Of a stretch of DNA of 64,000 nt, positions 63,484 to 64,000 are shown piece by piece. A model generated the notes under the pieces. It was not told the DNA's origin and did not search any database. It worked only from the letters and a program-made list of their open reading frames with translations. Position 1 is the first letter of the stretch. Each line of letters starts with the position of its first letter. The DNA is from Aliiroseovarius zhejiangensis (GTDB taxonomy: Bacteria > Pseudomonadota > Alphaproteobacteria > Rhodobacterales > Rhodobacteraceae). The stretch lies in contig NZ_BNCH01000003.1 in NCBI RefSeq assembly GCF_014656375.1, positions 1 through 64,000 of the forward strand, in the 5' to 3' direction. A program made the translations under genes and the position numbers.

Positions 63484-64000
63484 GCCAGTTGCTCCTTCCA
63501 GCGGGCCACTTGCTGTCGCACTTCGGACGGGGCGGTGCCGCCGTAAGATGTGCGGCTGGCGACCGAGTTGTGCACACCAAGTACGCCGAACACCTCGTCC
63601 GTGATCGCGTTGTGGACCGACTGCATGTCGGCCAGTGTCAGGTCGGGCAGGTCGCAACCGCGATCCTCGGCCATCGCCACAAGCGAACCGGTCACGTGGT
63701 GGGCATCGCGGAACGGCATGTTCAGCGCCCGCACCAGCCAGTCGGCCAAATCGGTCGCGGTCGAGAAGCCGGACGAGGCCGCGGATTCCAGCGCCTCGGT
63801 GTTGGCGGACATGTCCGACACCATCCCGGTCATTGCGGCCAGCGCCAGCATCAGGTTGTCGGCGGCGTCGAAAACCTGTTCCTTGTCTTCCTGCATGTCC
63901 TTGGAATAGGCCAGAGGCAGACCCTTCATCACGGTCATCAGGCCGATATTCGCCCCCATGATCCGCCCGATCTTGGCGCGGATCAGCTCGGCGGCGTCCG
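63480..64000 (-). CDS. argH: Argininosuccinate lyase, C-terminal part (partial)
   Basis: The right edge cuts the gene; about 173 codons of the C-terminal part are present. It has the ArgH features [23 protein letters not shown] (split across the edge of the visible region), [39 protein letters not shown] and [14 protein letters not shown] near the end. The enzyme splits argininosuccinate into arginine and fumarate. The catalytic signature with GSSxMPxKxNP lies outside the window. Its stop overlaps the lipoprotein start. Confidence 0.95.
   Translation of the reverse strand, partial: DAAELIRAKIGRIMGANIGLMTVMKGLPLAYSKDMQEDKEQVFDAADNLMLALAAMTGMVSDMSANTEALESAASSGFSTATDLADWLVRALNMPFRDAHHVTGSLVAMAEDRGCDLPDLTLADMQSVHNAITDEVFGVLGVHNSVASRTSYGGTAPSEVRQQVARWKEQLA

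Overview
The window is GC-rich chromosomal DNA, densely packed and free of insertion sequences, prophage, CRISPR arrays or recognisable tRNA genes. Gene content points to an alphaproteobacterium of the Rhodobacterales (Roseobacter-like). Pointers are a membrane-anchored CycM/c-y type cytochrome, a ferritin-VIT protein MbfA behind a perfect Irr-type ICE box, an FnrL-type box, a TIGR02302 protein, a DUF2794 protein, the ffs...dnaX-ybaB-recR order, and argH-lipoprotein-lysA. Taxonomy is inferred from gene content only.

Layout. 1-5130: the end of tuf, a universal stress gene behind a perfect FNR-type box, a secreted protein of unknown function, a membrane-anchored NYN ribonuclease, then rpsJ-rplC-rplD-rplW, which ends in a strong terminator instead of running into rplB. 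5200-12200: a fructose-type ABC uptake locus, with a ROK repressor divergent from binding protein, permease, ATPase, a shikimate-dehydrogenase-like protein, an FrcK-like kinase and a PfkB kinase. 12500-20600: aromatic aminotransferase and mercaptopyruvate sulfurtransferase, then a leftward block for formaldehyde/S-nitrosoglutathione/NO and iron handling (AEC transporter, NnrS, S-formylglutathione hydrolase, YaiI; MbfA; class III alcohol dehydrogenase). 20700-27300: an I78 lipoprotein, a class II cytochrome c, the phenylacetate genes paaI-paaK-tetR with a TetR-type operator, DUF2794, NlpC/P60 and leucyl aminopeptidase. 27400-38900: carbonic anhydrase, HemG-like flavodoxin, asd, a DEAD-box helicase, an MFS transporter, haem genes hemE/hemC/hemF, a thiolase and a MarR regulator. 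38900-48800: SDR, RsmC-like methyltransferase, clpS, a SPOR-containing D,D-carboxypeptidase and the yejABEF peptide transporter. 48900-64000: cycM, pheA, nudC, a CpdB-like phosphoesterase, SRP RNA, rsgA, a dual-specificity phosphatase, dnaX, a small PD-(D/E)xK-like protein, ybaB, recR, a TIGR02302 protein, lysA, an LptM-like lipoprotein and the end of argH.

How the genes work together. Fructose would enter by FrcBCA and be phosphorylated by the locus kinases. AdhC and FghA form the glutathione-dependent formaldehyde route, and AdhC with NnrS and the c-prime-like cytochrome also suits nitrosative stress defence. HemC, HemE and HemF are steps of one haem pathway. dnaX-(nuclease-like)-ybaB-recR is a replication/repair operon. 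Asd and LysA belong to lysine/diaminopimelate synthesis.

The observations I rate highest are the PD-(D/E)xK-like gene coupled to dnaX, the AroE-like gene inside the fructose operon, the 118-bp nested double-hairpin element at 18177-18294, a 28-bp block found twice behind terminator-like hairpins, and three sharp operators (FNR, ICE/Irr, TetR). All functions are read from sequence motifs by eye; no database search was possible.
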